NCBI GenBank assembly: GCA_964424125.1
Contig: CAYRHS010000157.1
Coordinates: 1-6,966, forward strand
Length of the DNA stretch: 6,966 nt
DNA from: CAYRHS01 sp964424125
GTDB taxonomy: Bacteria > Actinomycetota > Acidimicrobiia > IMCC26256 > JAOSJL01
Reading direction: 5' to 3'
In this document: piece by piece, positions 1 through 6,315 of the stretch
Numbering within the stretch: the stretch's first letter is position 1
Layout of the letters: each line of letters starts with the position of its first letter
Position numbers and translations under genes: made by a program
The notes under the pieces: model-generated
The model's input: the letters and a program-made list of their open reading frames with translations, nothing else
Told to the model about the DNA's origin: nothing
Database searches by the model: none

Positions 1-1
1 G

Positions 2-1378
2 ACCAGCTGGCTGCTCATGCCCCACCGGACGTGGTGGCGCGTCTTCATGTGGGGCGCGAGCTGGTTCTTCTACGGCTACTGGAACTGGCGCTTCGTCGGC
101 CTGCTCGCGTTCTCCACCATCTGGAACTGGAGCTTCGGGCAGCTCCTGAGCGTCCAGCGCAAGGGCGCCCTCCGCCGCGCGGCCGTGCTCGTGGCCGTCG
201 TCGGCAACCTCGGCGTCCTCGGCTACTTCAAGTACTACGGCTTCTTCGTCACCGAGTTCCAGAACATGCTCGCCCGCTTCGGCGTCGAGACGGTGCCGAC
301 GATCGTGACCGTCACGCTGCCCGTGGGGATCTCGTTCTTCACCTTCCAGGCACTCAGCTACGTCATCGACATCTACCGGCGCGAGATCGAGGCCACGAGC
401 CTCTTGAACTTCACGGTCTACCTCGCCTTCTTCCCGCAGCTCGTCGCCGGTCCGATCGTGCGGGCCTCCGAGTTCCTGCCCCAGCTCCGCCATCGGGCCG
501 ATCCCCGCCACGTCGACTCGAGCCGGGCGTTCTTCCTCATCGTCTCCGGCCTCTTCTTGAAGGTCGTGCTCGCCGACTTCCTGAGCGCGCGGATCGTGGA
601 TCCCGTGTTCGGCGACCCGACGACCGCATCCGCGCTCGAAGCGCTCTTCGCCGTGTACGGGTTCGCCGTGCAGATCTTCGCCGACTTCGCGGGGTACACG
701 AACATGGCGATCGGGATCGCCCTGCTCCTCGGCTTCCACTTCCCCGACAACTTCAACTCTCCGTACACGGCGACGTCGATCCAGGATTTCTGGCGCCGTT
801 GGCACATGACGCTGTCGCGCTGGCTACGCGACTACCTGTACATCCCCCTCGGGGGGAACCGCGGCAGCGCGCGCAAGACCTACCGCAACCTCATGCTCAC
901 GATGGTCCTGGGCGGGCTCTGGCACGGCGCGGCGTGGAACTTCGTGATCTGGGGAGCGATCCACGGTGGGGTGATGAGCGCCGAGCGGTTCCTGCGGGAG
1001 CAACGCCGCAGCGCGGGTGCGCCCGAGCCGCCCGACACGCTCCCGCGACGCGTCGCGCGGCGGCTGGTCACCTTCCACATCGTGTGCTTCGCCTGGGTCT
1101 TCTTCCGTTCCGACACCTTCGGGGACGCAATCGACCTGCTCGATCGCCTCGTCACCGGCTGGGGTACGCCGACGGAGCTCATCAAGCCCGCCATCGTCCT
1201 CGCGATCGCGTACGGGATCTTCAGCCAGTACGTACCCCAGGCGGCGATCGGCCGGGCGCAAACAGGCTTTTCCCGCCTGAGCCCGCTCGTGCAGGGGCTG
1301 GCACTAGCCTGTGCATTACTCCTGATCGACGCGATGGCTCCCGAGGGCGTGTCGCCGTTCATCTACTTCGCCTTCTAG
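2..1378 (+). CDS. MBOAT family membrane O-acyltransferase (AlgI/DltB-like), 5' end outside window
   Basis: This is a polytopic membrane protein of the MBOAT family, whose members pass acyl (often acetyl) groups across the cytoplasmic membrane for O-acylation of exported polysaccharides or cell-wall polymers. The frame is open from base 2, before the first ATG at 17. The opening residues already match the second membrane region of the family (a WFFYGYWNW motif), so roughly 30-40 N-terminal residues lie off the window. Counting from ATG 17, visible hallmarks are LPVGISFFTFQ (101-111), FFPQLVAGPI (138-147), DFWRRWHMTLSRWLRDYLYI (257-276), the catalytic-type LWHG histidine (His303), a further His316 in WGAIHGG, and the typical C-terminal end FIYFAF. 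Length fits the family. The stop lies 37 bases before the SGNH gene, whose own ribosome site implies one operon. The acyl group and acceptor cannot be read from the sequence. The family assignment is firm. Confidence 0.93.
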   Translation, partial: TSWLLMPHRTWWRVFMWGASWFFYGYWNWRFVGLLAFSTIWNWSFGQLLSVQRKGALRRAAVLVAVVGNLGVLGYFKYYGFFVTEFQNMLARFGVETVPTIVTVTLPVGISFFTFQALSYVIDIYRREIEATSLLNFTVYLAFFPQLVAGPIVRASEFLPQLRHRADPRHVDSSRAFFLIVSGLFLKVVLADFLSARIVDPVFGDPTTASALEALFAVYGFAVQIFADFAGYTNMAIGIALLLGFHFPDNFNSPYTATSIQDFWRRWHMTLSRWLRDYLYIPLGGNRGSARKTYRNLMLTMVLGGLWHGAAWNFVIWGAIHGGVMSAERFLREQRRSAGAPEPPDTLPRRVARRLVTFHIVCFAWVFFRSDTFGDAIDLLDRLVTGWGTPTELIKPAIVLAIAYGIFSQYVPQAAIGRAQTGFSRLSPLVQGLALACALLLIDAMAPEGVSPFIYFAF

Positions 1379-1402
1379 GCCGCGGCAACGTGTCGGATCA
1401 TC

Positions 1403-1407
1403 GGAGG
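1403..1407 (+). promoter_or_regulatory. Shine-Dalgarno site of the SGNH gene
   Basis: GGAGG lies 8 bases upstream of ATG 1416 in the 37-base gap after the MBOAT gene. It selects ATG 1416 over the in-frame ATG at 1458. It is the only strong ribosome site seen in the window, consistent with an operon-internal gene, whereas the apparent transcription-unit heads further right lack one. Confidence 0.75.
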
Positions 1408-1415
1408 CGAAAGCG

Positions 1416-2519
1416 ATGACGGCACGACGCGATCGAGACCCATCCGGCCGCCGTACCATGCCCGCGGGTCACGTCATCCTCGTCGTGATGATCGGGCTCG
1501 GGGTCGCCACGCTGCTGAACGCGCAGGCACTGGAACGCACCGCCGAGACGCAGCTCGAGGAGGGGTCCCTGCGCCAGGACGTGGCCCTGGCGTTCGCCCG
1601 CCCGATCGCGTCGATCTCGAGCTTCCTCCGCATCGACGTGCCCCGAGACCAGCTCGACGAGGCGCTGGGGAAGCGACAGGGCCCGGGCTTCTCGGGCTCG
1701 GATCCCGCCGACCTGCCGGACCCCACGACGTCGTCGGCGCCGGCGGGCGAGTCCACGACGTCGACCACGCTTCCACCTCCGACGCCCGTCACACCCGAAG
1801 ACCCGCTGAGGGTCTGGATCGGCGGCGACTCCTTGAGCGGCGAGTACGGCAAGGTCCTGTCGCGACGCCTGAACGACACCGGAGTGATGACCACCAACCG
1901 CTCCGGCGAGGTGATCGTCTCTTCGGGCCTGGCACGCCCGGACTTCTTCGACTGGCCCGGTTACGCCGCGGCGGCGACCGACGACTTCGGCGCGGACGTC
2001 GTCGTGCTGACCTTCGGTCTGAACGACGACCAGAACATGACGCTCCCCGACGGGAGCTCGGCAGCGTTCGGCACGCCGGAATGGGACGAGGAGTATCGCC
2101 GTCGCGTGGGCGGTCTCATGGACCAGCAGATCGCGCAGGGTCGGACCGTGGTCTGGGTCGGGATCCCCCCCGTCCGCGACGGTGGTCGCAGCGAGCGCTA
2201 CGCCCACATCAACGCGCTCTACGAGGAACAGGCGAACCTCCGACCGGAGGTCGTTTTCGTGGACACCTGGGATGTCGTGACGAGCGAGGAGGGGAAGTAC
2301 GCGGACATCATCGGTGACGGCGCCGGCGGGAGCGTCCGTGTCCGCACGCCCGACGGCGTCCACCTCGAGACCGGCGGAGCCGCCTTCGTCACCGACGAGA
2401 CGATGAAGCAGCTGGCCAAGCACTTCGACTGGACGTCGTGGAAGGAAGCACCACCCACGACCGCACCCACCACCACCGAGTCGCCCGCGATCCGCGAAGC
2501 GCGGCGGGAGAACCCGTAG
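1416..2519 (+). CDS. Membrane-anchored SGNH/GDSL hydrolase-type acyltransferase (DUF459-like)
   Basis: This is a 367-residue protein with an Arg-rich cytoplasmic start, one membrane segment (about residues 17-36), a membrane-proximal region, and a Pro/Thr/Ser-rich linker (about 102-130). An SGNH fold follows outside the membrane. Catalytic blocks are visible: GGDSL with the nucleophile Ser139, GLND (201-204) matching the block with the oxyanion Asn, and DGVHLE with Asp313 and His316 as the remaining triad residues. The C-terminus is another Pro/Thr-rich tail (346-355). Known SGNH partners of MBOAT proteins (for example AlgX/AlgJ, PatB) transfer the acyl group to the polymer. Position directly downstream of an MBOAT gene suggests the same role here. 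The overall pattern resembles the DUF459 branch of SGNH proteins. It could instead be a deacylase. The fold is well supported; the transfer role is inferred from context. Confidence 0.88.
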   Translation: MTARRDRDPSGRRTMPAGHVILVVMIGLGVATLLNAQALERTAETQLEEGSLRQDVALAFARPIASISSFLRIDVPRDQLDEALGKRQGPGFSGSDPADLPDPTTSSAPAGESTTSTTLPPPTPVTPEDPLRVWIGGDSLSGEYGKVLSRRLNDTGVMTTNRSGEVIVSSGLARPDFFDWPGYAAAATDDFGADVVVLTFGLNDDQNMTLPDGSSAAFGTPEWDEEYRRRVGGLMDQQIAQGRTVVWVGIPPVRDGGRSERYAHINALYEEQANLRPEVVFVDTWDVVTSEEGKYADIIGDGAGGSVRVRTPDGVHLETGGAAFVTDETMKQLAKHFDWTSWKEAPPTTAPTTTESPAIREARRENP

Positions 2520-2526
2520 TCGCCGT

Positions 2527-2555
2527 CGGGGAACCCCGGTACCCTGCCCTCAGGG
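2527..2555. repeat. Two adjacent short inverted repeats before the WS/DGAT gene
   Basis: CGGGG-AA-CCCCG (2527-2538) is followed by CCCTG-CCCT-CAGGG (2542-2555). They fill most of the 52-base gap between the SGNH stop and ATG 2572. They could be an operator or a weak hairpin; there is no T-run for a classical terminator. Such short repeats are common by chance in GC-rich DNA. Confidence 0.3.
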
Positions 2556-2561
2556 GACGGT
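2556..2561 (+). promoter_or_regulatory. Possible -10 element before the WS/DGAT gene
   Basis: GACGGT sits exactly 7 bases before the GTG at 2569 (followed directly by ATG 2572), the same geometry as TACGGT before serC and before the DUF2510 gene. The first base is G, not the usually essential T, so this is weak. A competing -10-like hexamer is TACCCT at 2540-2545, which would give a short leader containing GGGGA (2562-2566). Confidence 0.25.
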
Positions 2562-2571
2562 GGGGAACGTG

Positions 2572-3960
2572 ATGGGGGCCGAGCACTTCGAACGCCACAT
2601 GAGCGACGCCGACGCGCTGCTCTGGAACATCGAGAGCGACCCGGTGCTGCGCTCGACGATCGTCAGCATCCTGCTCCTCGATCGGGCTCCCGACTGGGAG
2701 CGCCTGCACGAGAAGGTGGAGCGGGGGACACGTCTGATCCCGCGACTGCGCCAGCGGGTCGTCAACGCCCCGATGCAGATCGGCCCGCCGCACTGGGCCG
2801 CCGATCCACACTTCGAGCTCGACTACCACCTCCGACGCGTCCAGGTGCCGCGCCCCGGCGATCGCGACGCGCTCTTCGCGCTCGTCCGGCCGATCGCGAT
2901 GGCGGGGTTCGACCGGTCGCGGCCCCTCTGGGAGTTCACGCTGGTCGAGGGGTTGGAGGACGACCAGGCGGCGATGGTGCTCAAGGTGCACCACTCCATC
3001 ACCGACGGCGTCGGAGGCATCCGCCTCGCGATGATGCTCTTCGATCTGGAGCGCGATCCCGGACCGGGCGATCCCATGCCGCCGGTGCCACAGGAGGACG
3101 ACCAGCCGACCGTGGACCGGCTCTGGCGATGGATGGTCGTGAACAACCATCGGCTCGCGAGCGCCGGCCGCCAGATCGCGGGCACCGCCGTCGGCGGGCT
3201 GCGCCGGCTGGTGGCCGATCCCGGCGGAGCCGCGGTGGCCGTCGGGCGGAACGCCTCCTCCTACGCGCGCATGCTTCAGCCGGCGACCACACCCATGTCA
3301 CCGATCATGCGCGGTCGAAGCCTCGGCCGCCATCTCGCGGCGTTCGAGTTCCCGCTCGACGACATCAAACGAACGGCCAAGGCGGTGGAGGGGACGGTCA
3401 ACGACGCGTTCGTCGGAGGAGTCGGGCTCGGCCTCCACCGATACCACGAGGACCACGGCGTCGAGGTGGGCGCATTGCGGATCACCTTGCCCATCAATCT
3501 CCGGGAGGACGACTCCGCCGGCGGCAACCACTTCACCCCTGCGCGCTTCCCGATCCCGGTGGACATCGAGGACCAGGCCCGCCTCGTGGCCCGGATCGGC
3601 GAGCTCGTCACCCAGTGGCGCAACGAGCCTGCGGTCGCCGCGTCGGAGACGATGGCCTCCTTGCTCAACCGCCTGCCCGCGCCGCTGGCCAGTGCCCTGT
3701 TCGGCCAGATGCTGAAGGGGGCCGACTTCGTCGCGAGCAACGTGCCCGGCATCTCCTTCGACGTGTACCTCGCCGGCGCTCGCCTCGAGCGGAACTACGC
3801 CTTCGCCCCGCTCTCAGGGACCAGCGCGGCGATCACGCTCGTGTCGCATCGCGACCTGTGCTGCATCGGGATCCAGACCGACGACGCCGCCGTCCCCGAC
3901 CCCGAGCACTTCGCCACGTGCATCGAAGACGGCCTCGGCTCCGTCCTCGCCCTCGCCTGA
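2572..3960 (+). CDS. Wax ester synthase / diacylglycerol acyltransferase (WS/DGAT)
   Basis: The enzyme esterifies fatty alcohols or diacylglycerol with acyl-CoA, making storage wax esters or triacylglycerol, usually at the inner membrane or lipid-body surface. Numbered from ATG 2572, the acyltransferase motif HHSITDG is complete at 140-146, with the general-base His at 141. RPLWE (117-121), the ND motif in GTVNDAF (Asn277-Asp278) and SNVPG (389-393) are also present, covering the N-terminal condensation-like half and the WS_DGAT C-terminal half. At 462 residues it has the normal family length. The start is uncertain: in-frame GTGs at 2560 and 2569 and ATG at 2599 are alternatives. ATG 2572 was chosen because it has GGGGA 5 bases upstream and keeps the MSDADALLW family opening at residues 10-18. 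It follows the SGNH gene by 52 bases on the same strand, so co-transcription is possible. Wax-ester versus triacylglycerol preference cannot be told from sequence. Confidence 0.93.
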   Translation: MGAEHFERHMSDADALLWNIESDPVLRSTIVSILLLDRAPDWERLHEKVERGTRLIPRLRQRVVNAPMQIGPPHWAADPHFELDYHLRRVQVPRPGDRDALFALVRPIAMAGFDRSRPLWEFTLVEGLEDDQAAMVLKVHHSITDGVGGIRLAMMLFDLERDPGPGDPMPPVPQEDDQPTVDRLWRWMVVNNHRLASAGRQIAGTAVGGLRRLVADPGGAAVAVGRNASSYARMLQPATTPMSPIMRGRSLGRHLAAFEFPLDDIKRTAKAVEGTVNDAFVGGVGLGLHRYHEDHGVEVGALRITLPINLREDDSAGGNHFTPARFPIPVDIEDQARLVARIGELVTQWRNEPAVAASETMASLLNRLPAPLASALFGQMLKGADFVASNVPGISFDVYLAGARLERNYAFAPLSGTSAAITLVSHRDLCCIGIQTDDAAVPDPEHFATCIEDGLGSVLALA

Positions 3961-3976
3961 GGAGAAGCAGCACGCG

Positions 3977-4009
3977 CCGGCTCGCGCTCGGCAAGCCGGT
4001 TTCCGAGCG
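3977..4009 (+). terminator. Two overlapping hairpins after the WS/DGAT gene, possible weak terminator
   Basis: CCGGCT (3977-3982) pairs with AGCCGG (3994-3999), which is followed by TTT. CGCTCGG (3985-3991) pairs with CCGAGCG (4003-4009). Each stem has an 11-base loop. The stems overlap, so only one can form at a time. They lie between the WS/DGAT stop and the apparent serC promoter. The T-run is only three bases, so terminator activity is uncertain. Confidence 0.35.
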
Positions 4010-4031
4010 ATGGAACGCGGGCTGGTTCTTG

Positions 4032-4037
4032 TACGGT
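4032..4037 (+). promoter_or_regulatory. serC -10 element giving a probable leaderless mRNA
   Basis: TACGGT is followed by 7 bases (CCCGGAC) and then ATG 4045. Transcription normally starts about 6-8 bases after the -10 hexamer, so the mRNA should begin at or next to the A of the ATG. No Shine-Dalgarno sequence precedes the ATG. A -35 element is not clear; the best candidate is ATGGAA at 4010-4015 with a 16-base spacer. Confidence 0.6.
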
Positions 4038-4044
4038 CCCGGAC

Positions 4045-5181
4045 ATGGGTGAGCCGGAGATCACGATCCCCCGAGAGCTTCGACCGGGAGACGGACGGTT
4101 CGGGTCCGGGCCGTCGAAGGTCCGCCAGGAGGCAGTCGAGGCGTTGGCGAGAGCCGCGCCCACGTACCTCGGCACCAGCCACCGTCGTGAGGGGGTCCGG
4201 TCCGTGGTGCGCAGGGTCCGTGAGGGAGTGACACGGCTTCTCGCGCCCCCCGACGACTACGAGGTCCTGCTCGGCAACGGTGGGACCACCGCGTTCTGGG
4301 ACGCGGCCGCGTTCGGACTCATCGAACGGCGCAGCCAGCACTGCTGCTTCGGGGAGTTCTCGACGAAGTTCGCGGCTGTCGCGGCCGGAGCACCTCATCT
4401 CGAGGACCCACAGCGCCTCGAACGCCCGCCGGGGACCCATCCGAGTCCCGAGGTCGACGACACGATCGACGTCTACGCCCTGACCCAGAACGAGACCTCC
4501 ACCGGCGTGGCGATGCCCATCGAGCGTCCGACCAGGGCCGAAGGACTCGTGGTCGTCGACGCCACGTCGGCAGCCGGCGGCGTCCGCGTCGACCCGACAC
4601 AGTTCGACGTCTACTACTTCGCGCCACAGAAGTGCTTGGCTTCCGACGGCGGTCTGTGGATCGCGGCGTGTTCGCCGGCCGCGATCGGGCGCATCGAGCA
4701 CATCGGCTCCACGGACCGGTGGCTACCGCCTTCGGTGTCGCTGCCCATCGCGCTCGAGAACTCGCGCCGGGACCAGACCTACAACACGCCCGCGCTGGCC
4801 ACGCTCTTCCTCCTCGCCGAGCAGCTCGATTGGATGCTCGAGCACGGCGGCCTCGACTGGACGGCTGCGCGCTGCGAGGAGTCGGCGGCGATCGTCTACG
4901 GGTGGGCGGGCGAGCATCCGCACGCGGAGCCGTTCGTTCGCGACCCCGCTGATCGGAGCCCGGTGACCGCGACGATCGACTTCGACGACACCATCGATGC
5001 TGCGGTCGTGGCCGCGAGCCTGCGCGCGAACGGCATCGTCGACACCGAGCCGTACCGCAAGCTCGGGCGCAACCAGCTTCGCATCGCGCTCTTTCCCGCG
5101 ATCGAACCGGCGGACGTCATGGCGCTCACCCGCTGCATCGACTTCGTCGTGGACGCGCTTCCGGCTCGCAGCGCGACCTAG
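4045..5181 (+). CDS. serC: Phosphoserine aminotransferase (actinobacterial type)
   Basis: This is a PLP-dependent class V aminotransferase converting 3-phosphohydroxypyruvate and glutamate to phosphoserine, the second step of serine synthesis; it acts in the cytosol as a dimer. At 378 residues it matches the mycobacterial-type SerC. Visible features are the N-terminal substrate loop RFGSGPSKVR (18-27), SHRREGV (45-51), GNGGTTAFWD (77-86) with the PLP-stacking Trp85, Asp172 in VVDATSAAGG for the pyridine nitrogen, the Schiff-base Lys196 in FAPQKCLASDGG, and NQLRIALFPAIEP near the end. Start ATG 4045 is supported by the -10 hexamer 7 bases upstream and by homology beginning almost at once. There is no ribosome site. 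Other serine-pathway genes are absent from the window, so the neighbours do not form a pathway. Its stop codon overlaps that of the convergent DUF2510 gene. Confidence 0.95.
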   Translation: MGEPEITIPRELRPGDGRFGSGPSKVRQEAVEALARAAPTYLGTSHRREGVRSVVRRVREGVTRLLAPPDDYEVLLGNGGTTAFWDAAAFGLIERRSQHCCFGEFSTKFAAVAAGAPHLEDPQRLERPPGTHPSPEVDDTIDVYALTQNETSTGVAMPIERPTRAEGLVVVDATSAAGGVRVDPTQFDVYYFAPQKCLASDGGLWIAACSPAAIGRIEHIGSTDRWLPPSVSLPIALENSRRDQTYNTPALATLFLLAEQLDWMLEHGGLDWTAARCEESAAIVYGWAGEHPHAEPFVRDPADRSPVTATIDFDDTIDAAVVAASLRANGIVDTEPYRKLGRNQLRIALFPAIEPADVMALTRCIDFVVDALPARSAT

Positions 5182-5936
5182 CGCGCGTTGACCTCGGTCA
5201 CACGACAGGAATCGACGACGCCGCGCTCGTCGCGAGCCGTGACGCGGAACGAGTCGCTCTCGTTGGGCGCGAGGTCGTCGACGTCATCGCTCCCCTGCGC
5301 GACCCGATCGCCGTCCTCGTCCTCGAAATCGACGACGACCTCGAAGCTGCGGGTTCCTCCACTCGTGTTCTCGATGTCGCCCCCGGCGAGGGCCTCCCCG
5401 TCCCGCCACGAACACGCGCCCGGATCGATCTCGTAGGTGTCGGTCGCAGCCGACCCGCCGATGTCGTCCGAGAAATCGATCACGAAGAACACGAGGCACG
5501 CACCGAGGACTCCGAGTGCCATGGCGACCGACCCGAGCACGATGCCGGAGGTGGCCTGTCCGCGACCGCGGCCGTCGGGACGATCGGCCGCGCGTCTCCG
5601 CCCCGCGACACCGAGGCCGAGTGCCGTCGCCCCGAGGGGGATGGCGAGGAAGAAGGGCAGGACCAGCACCCCGACGAACGCCCCGACGATGCCGACAATC
5701 ATCGCGGCGAGCGCGAGCCCGTTGGTCCGCGAGCCCGGCGGCGGTGTGGGGGCCCAACCGCCGCTCGGCACCCACGGGTTCTCCGTCGCGGCCGTGGGTG
5801 ACGGCGACCCGATCGGGTCGGTGCTCGCCACGCCGCCGCTGGCAACGTGCTCCGTCCAGGCGTTGCCGTCCCACCAACGCCACTGGTGCCGCCCGGTGGG
5901 ATCGTGGTGCCAGCCCGCTCCGACCTCGTCAGCCAC
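5178..5936 (-). CDS. DUF2510/DUF4190-like membrane protein with extracytoplasmic C-terminal domain
   Basis: This is a 252-residue envelope protein of unknown function. Domains in order: a DUF2510 motif (about residues 7-33, AGWHHDPTGRHQWRWWDG with a conserved Trp cluster), a Pro/Ser-rich linker, two hydrophobic segments (about 73-109 and 129-154) resembling DUF4190, and an acidic extracytoplasmic domain (about 165-252). That last domain has two cysteines (175 and 244) and a beta-rich look similar to FxLYD-type domains. DUF2510 is a short actinobacterial module usually attached to membrane proteins. Start: an upstream in-frame GTG at 5957 would add 7 residues. GTG 5936 is preferred because TACGGT lies exactly 7 bases upstream of it, and the resulting start MADEVGAGW places DUF2510 at the N-terminus as usual. 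No ribosome site is seen for either start. It converges on serC and diverges from the proline-rich gene. Confidence 0.85.
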   Translation of the reverse strand: MADEVGAGWHHDPTGRHQWRWWDGNAWTEHVASGGVASTDPIGSPSPTAATENPWVPSGGWAPTPPPGSRTNGLALAAMIVGIVGAFVGVLVLPFFLAIPLGATALGLGVAGRRRAADRPDGRGRGQATSGIVLGSVAMALGVLGACLVFFVIDFSDDIGGSAATDTYEIDPGACSWRDGEALAGGDIENTSGGTRSFEVVVDFEDEDGDRVAQGSDDVDDLAPNESDSFRVTARDERGVVDSCRVTEVNAR

Positions 5937-5943
5937 GGGCAGC

Positions 5944-5949
5944 ACCGTA
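5944..5949 (-). promoter_or_regulatory. -10 element of the DUF2510 gene, probable leaderless start
   Basis: On the minus strand TACGGT is followed by 7 bases (GCTGCCC) and then GTG 5936. The hexamer and spacing are identical to those at serC. No -35 element is recognisable. If this is right, the longer reading from GTG 5957 is not translated, because that codon lies upstream of the transcription start. Confidence 0.55.
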
Positions 5950-5950
5950 G

Positions 5951-5979
5951 GCGACACCGGGGAAGTGGGGCGCTAGGTT
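5951..5979 (+). promoter_or_regulatory. Promoter of the small proline-rich membrane protein gene
   Basis: GCGACA (5951-5956, matching four of six bases of TTGACA) is followed by a 17-base spacer and TAGGTT (5974-5979), then 8 bases and ATG 5988. The mRNA is probably leaderless; there is no Shine-Dalgarno sequence. The element lies back to back with the minus-strand hexamer at 5944-5949, making a compact divergent promoter. Confidence 0.55.
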
Positions 5980-5987
5980 CCCGGCCC

Positions 5988-6293
5988 ATGACGGCAACGC
6001 CACCTCCGCCCGCGGGCGCTCCGCCTCCTCCCCCGCCGGGCGCGGCAGCCGGCCCCGGCCCGTCGAGCAAGCGGACGGCCTGGATCGTGGGCGGGATCGC
6101 CGCCGGGGTGGCCGTGATCGCGGCGATCGTGGTCGTGGTCCTCGTGCTCGCCGGCGACGACGCCGGCGACGAGGAAGAGGTCTTCCTCGAGCCGATCTCG
6201 GACGTCGGCGTCGATCCCTTCACCCAGACGCTGACACCCGCGAACCCGCTCGCCGCGGAAGCGGCCGCGGTGTGCCCCGCGCTGGGGTCGTGA
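5988..6293 (+). CDS. Small proline-rich single-pass membrane protein, DUF6777-like segment
   Basis: This is a 101-residue protein of unknown function. Residues 1-25 are a Pro/Gly/Ala-rich cytoplasmic tail with two poly-proline runs. A positive stop (SKR, 27-29) precedes one strongly hydrophobic segment (about 31-55), and a short acidic outer part follows. FLEPISDVGVDPFT (66-79) resembles, from memory, the opening of the actinobacterial DUF6777 domain. Members I recall continue for well over 100 further residues, whereas this protein ends 22 residues later at CPALGS. It may be a natural short form or a remnant. Start ATG 5988 is set by the TAGGTT hexamer 8 bases upstream; the frame is open further upstream but would run through the promoter. 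The next gene starts 22 bases after the stop, suggesting co-transcription. That it is a real gene is fairly sure; the family link is tentative. Confidence 0.7.
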   Translation: MTATPPPPAGAPPPPPPGAAAGPGPSSKRTAWIVGGIAAGVAVIAAIVVVVLVLAGDDAGDEEEVFLEPISDVGVDPFTQTLTPANPLAAEAAAVCPALGS

Positions 6294-6315
6294 CGCAGCT
6301 GCCACCCAGGCCGCG

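Noticed and set aside
31..1419. A 462-codon plus-strand open frame overlapping the MBOAT gene, slightly longer than the real frame.
   Set aside because: Its product is almost only Arg, Pro, Ala and Leu with no motif. It is a GC-driven shadow; the MBOAT frame carries all family hallmarks.
1398..3150. Long minus-strand open frames (341 and 253 codons) opposite the SGNH and WS/DGAT genes.
   Set aside because: Compositionally biased antisense shadows without recognisable domains or ribosome sites. The plus-strand frames have complete catalytic motifs.
3814..4701. A 295-codon minus-strand frame opposite the serC start and the WS/DGAT end.
   Set aside because: It spans an apparent promoter and two well-supported genes on the other strand; its product is Arg/Gly-rich without a motif.
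5437..5976. A 179-codon plus-strand frame opposite the DUF2510 gene.
   Set aside because: Ser/Pro/Arg/Thr-rich shadow. The minus strand holds DUF2510 and two clear membrane segments.
5847..5987. An N-terminal extension of the proline-rich membrane protein.
   Set aside because: It would run through the divergent promoter and the start of the DUF2510 gene. ATG 5988 has a -10 hexamer at leaderless distance.
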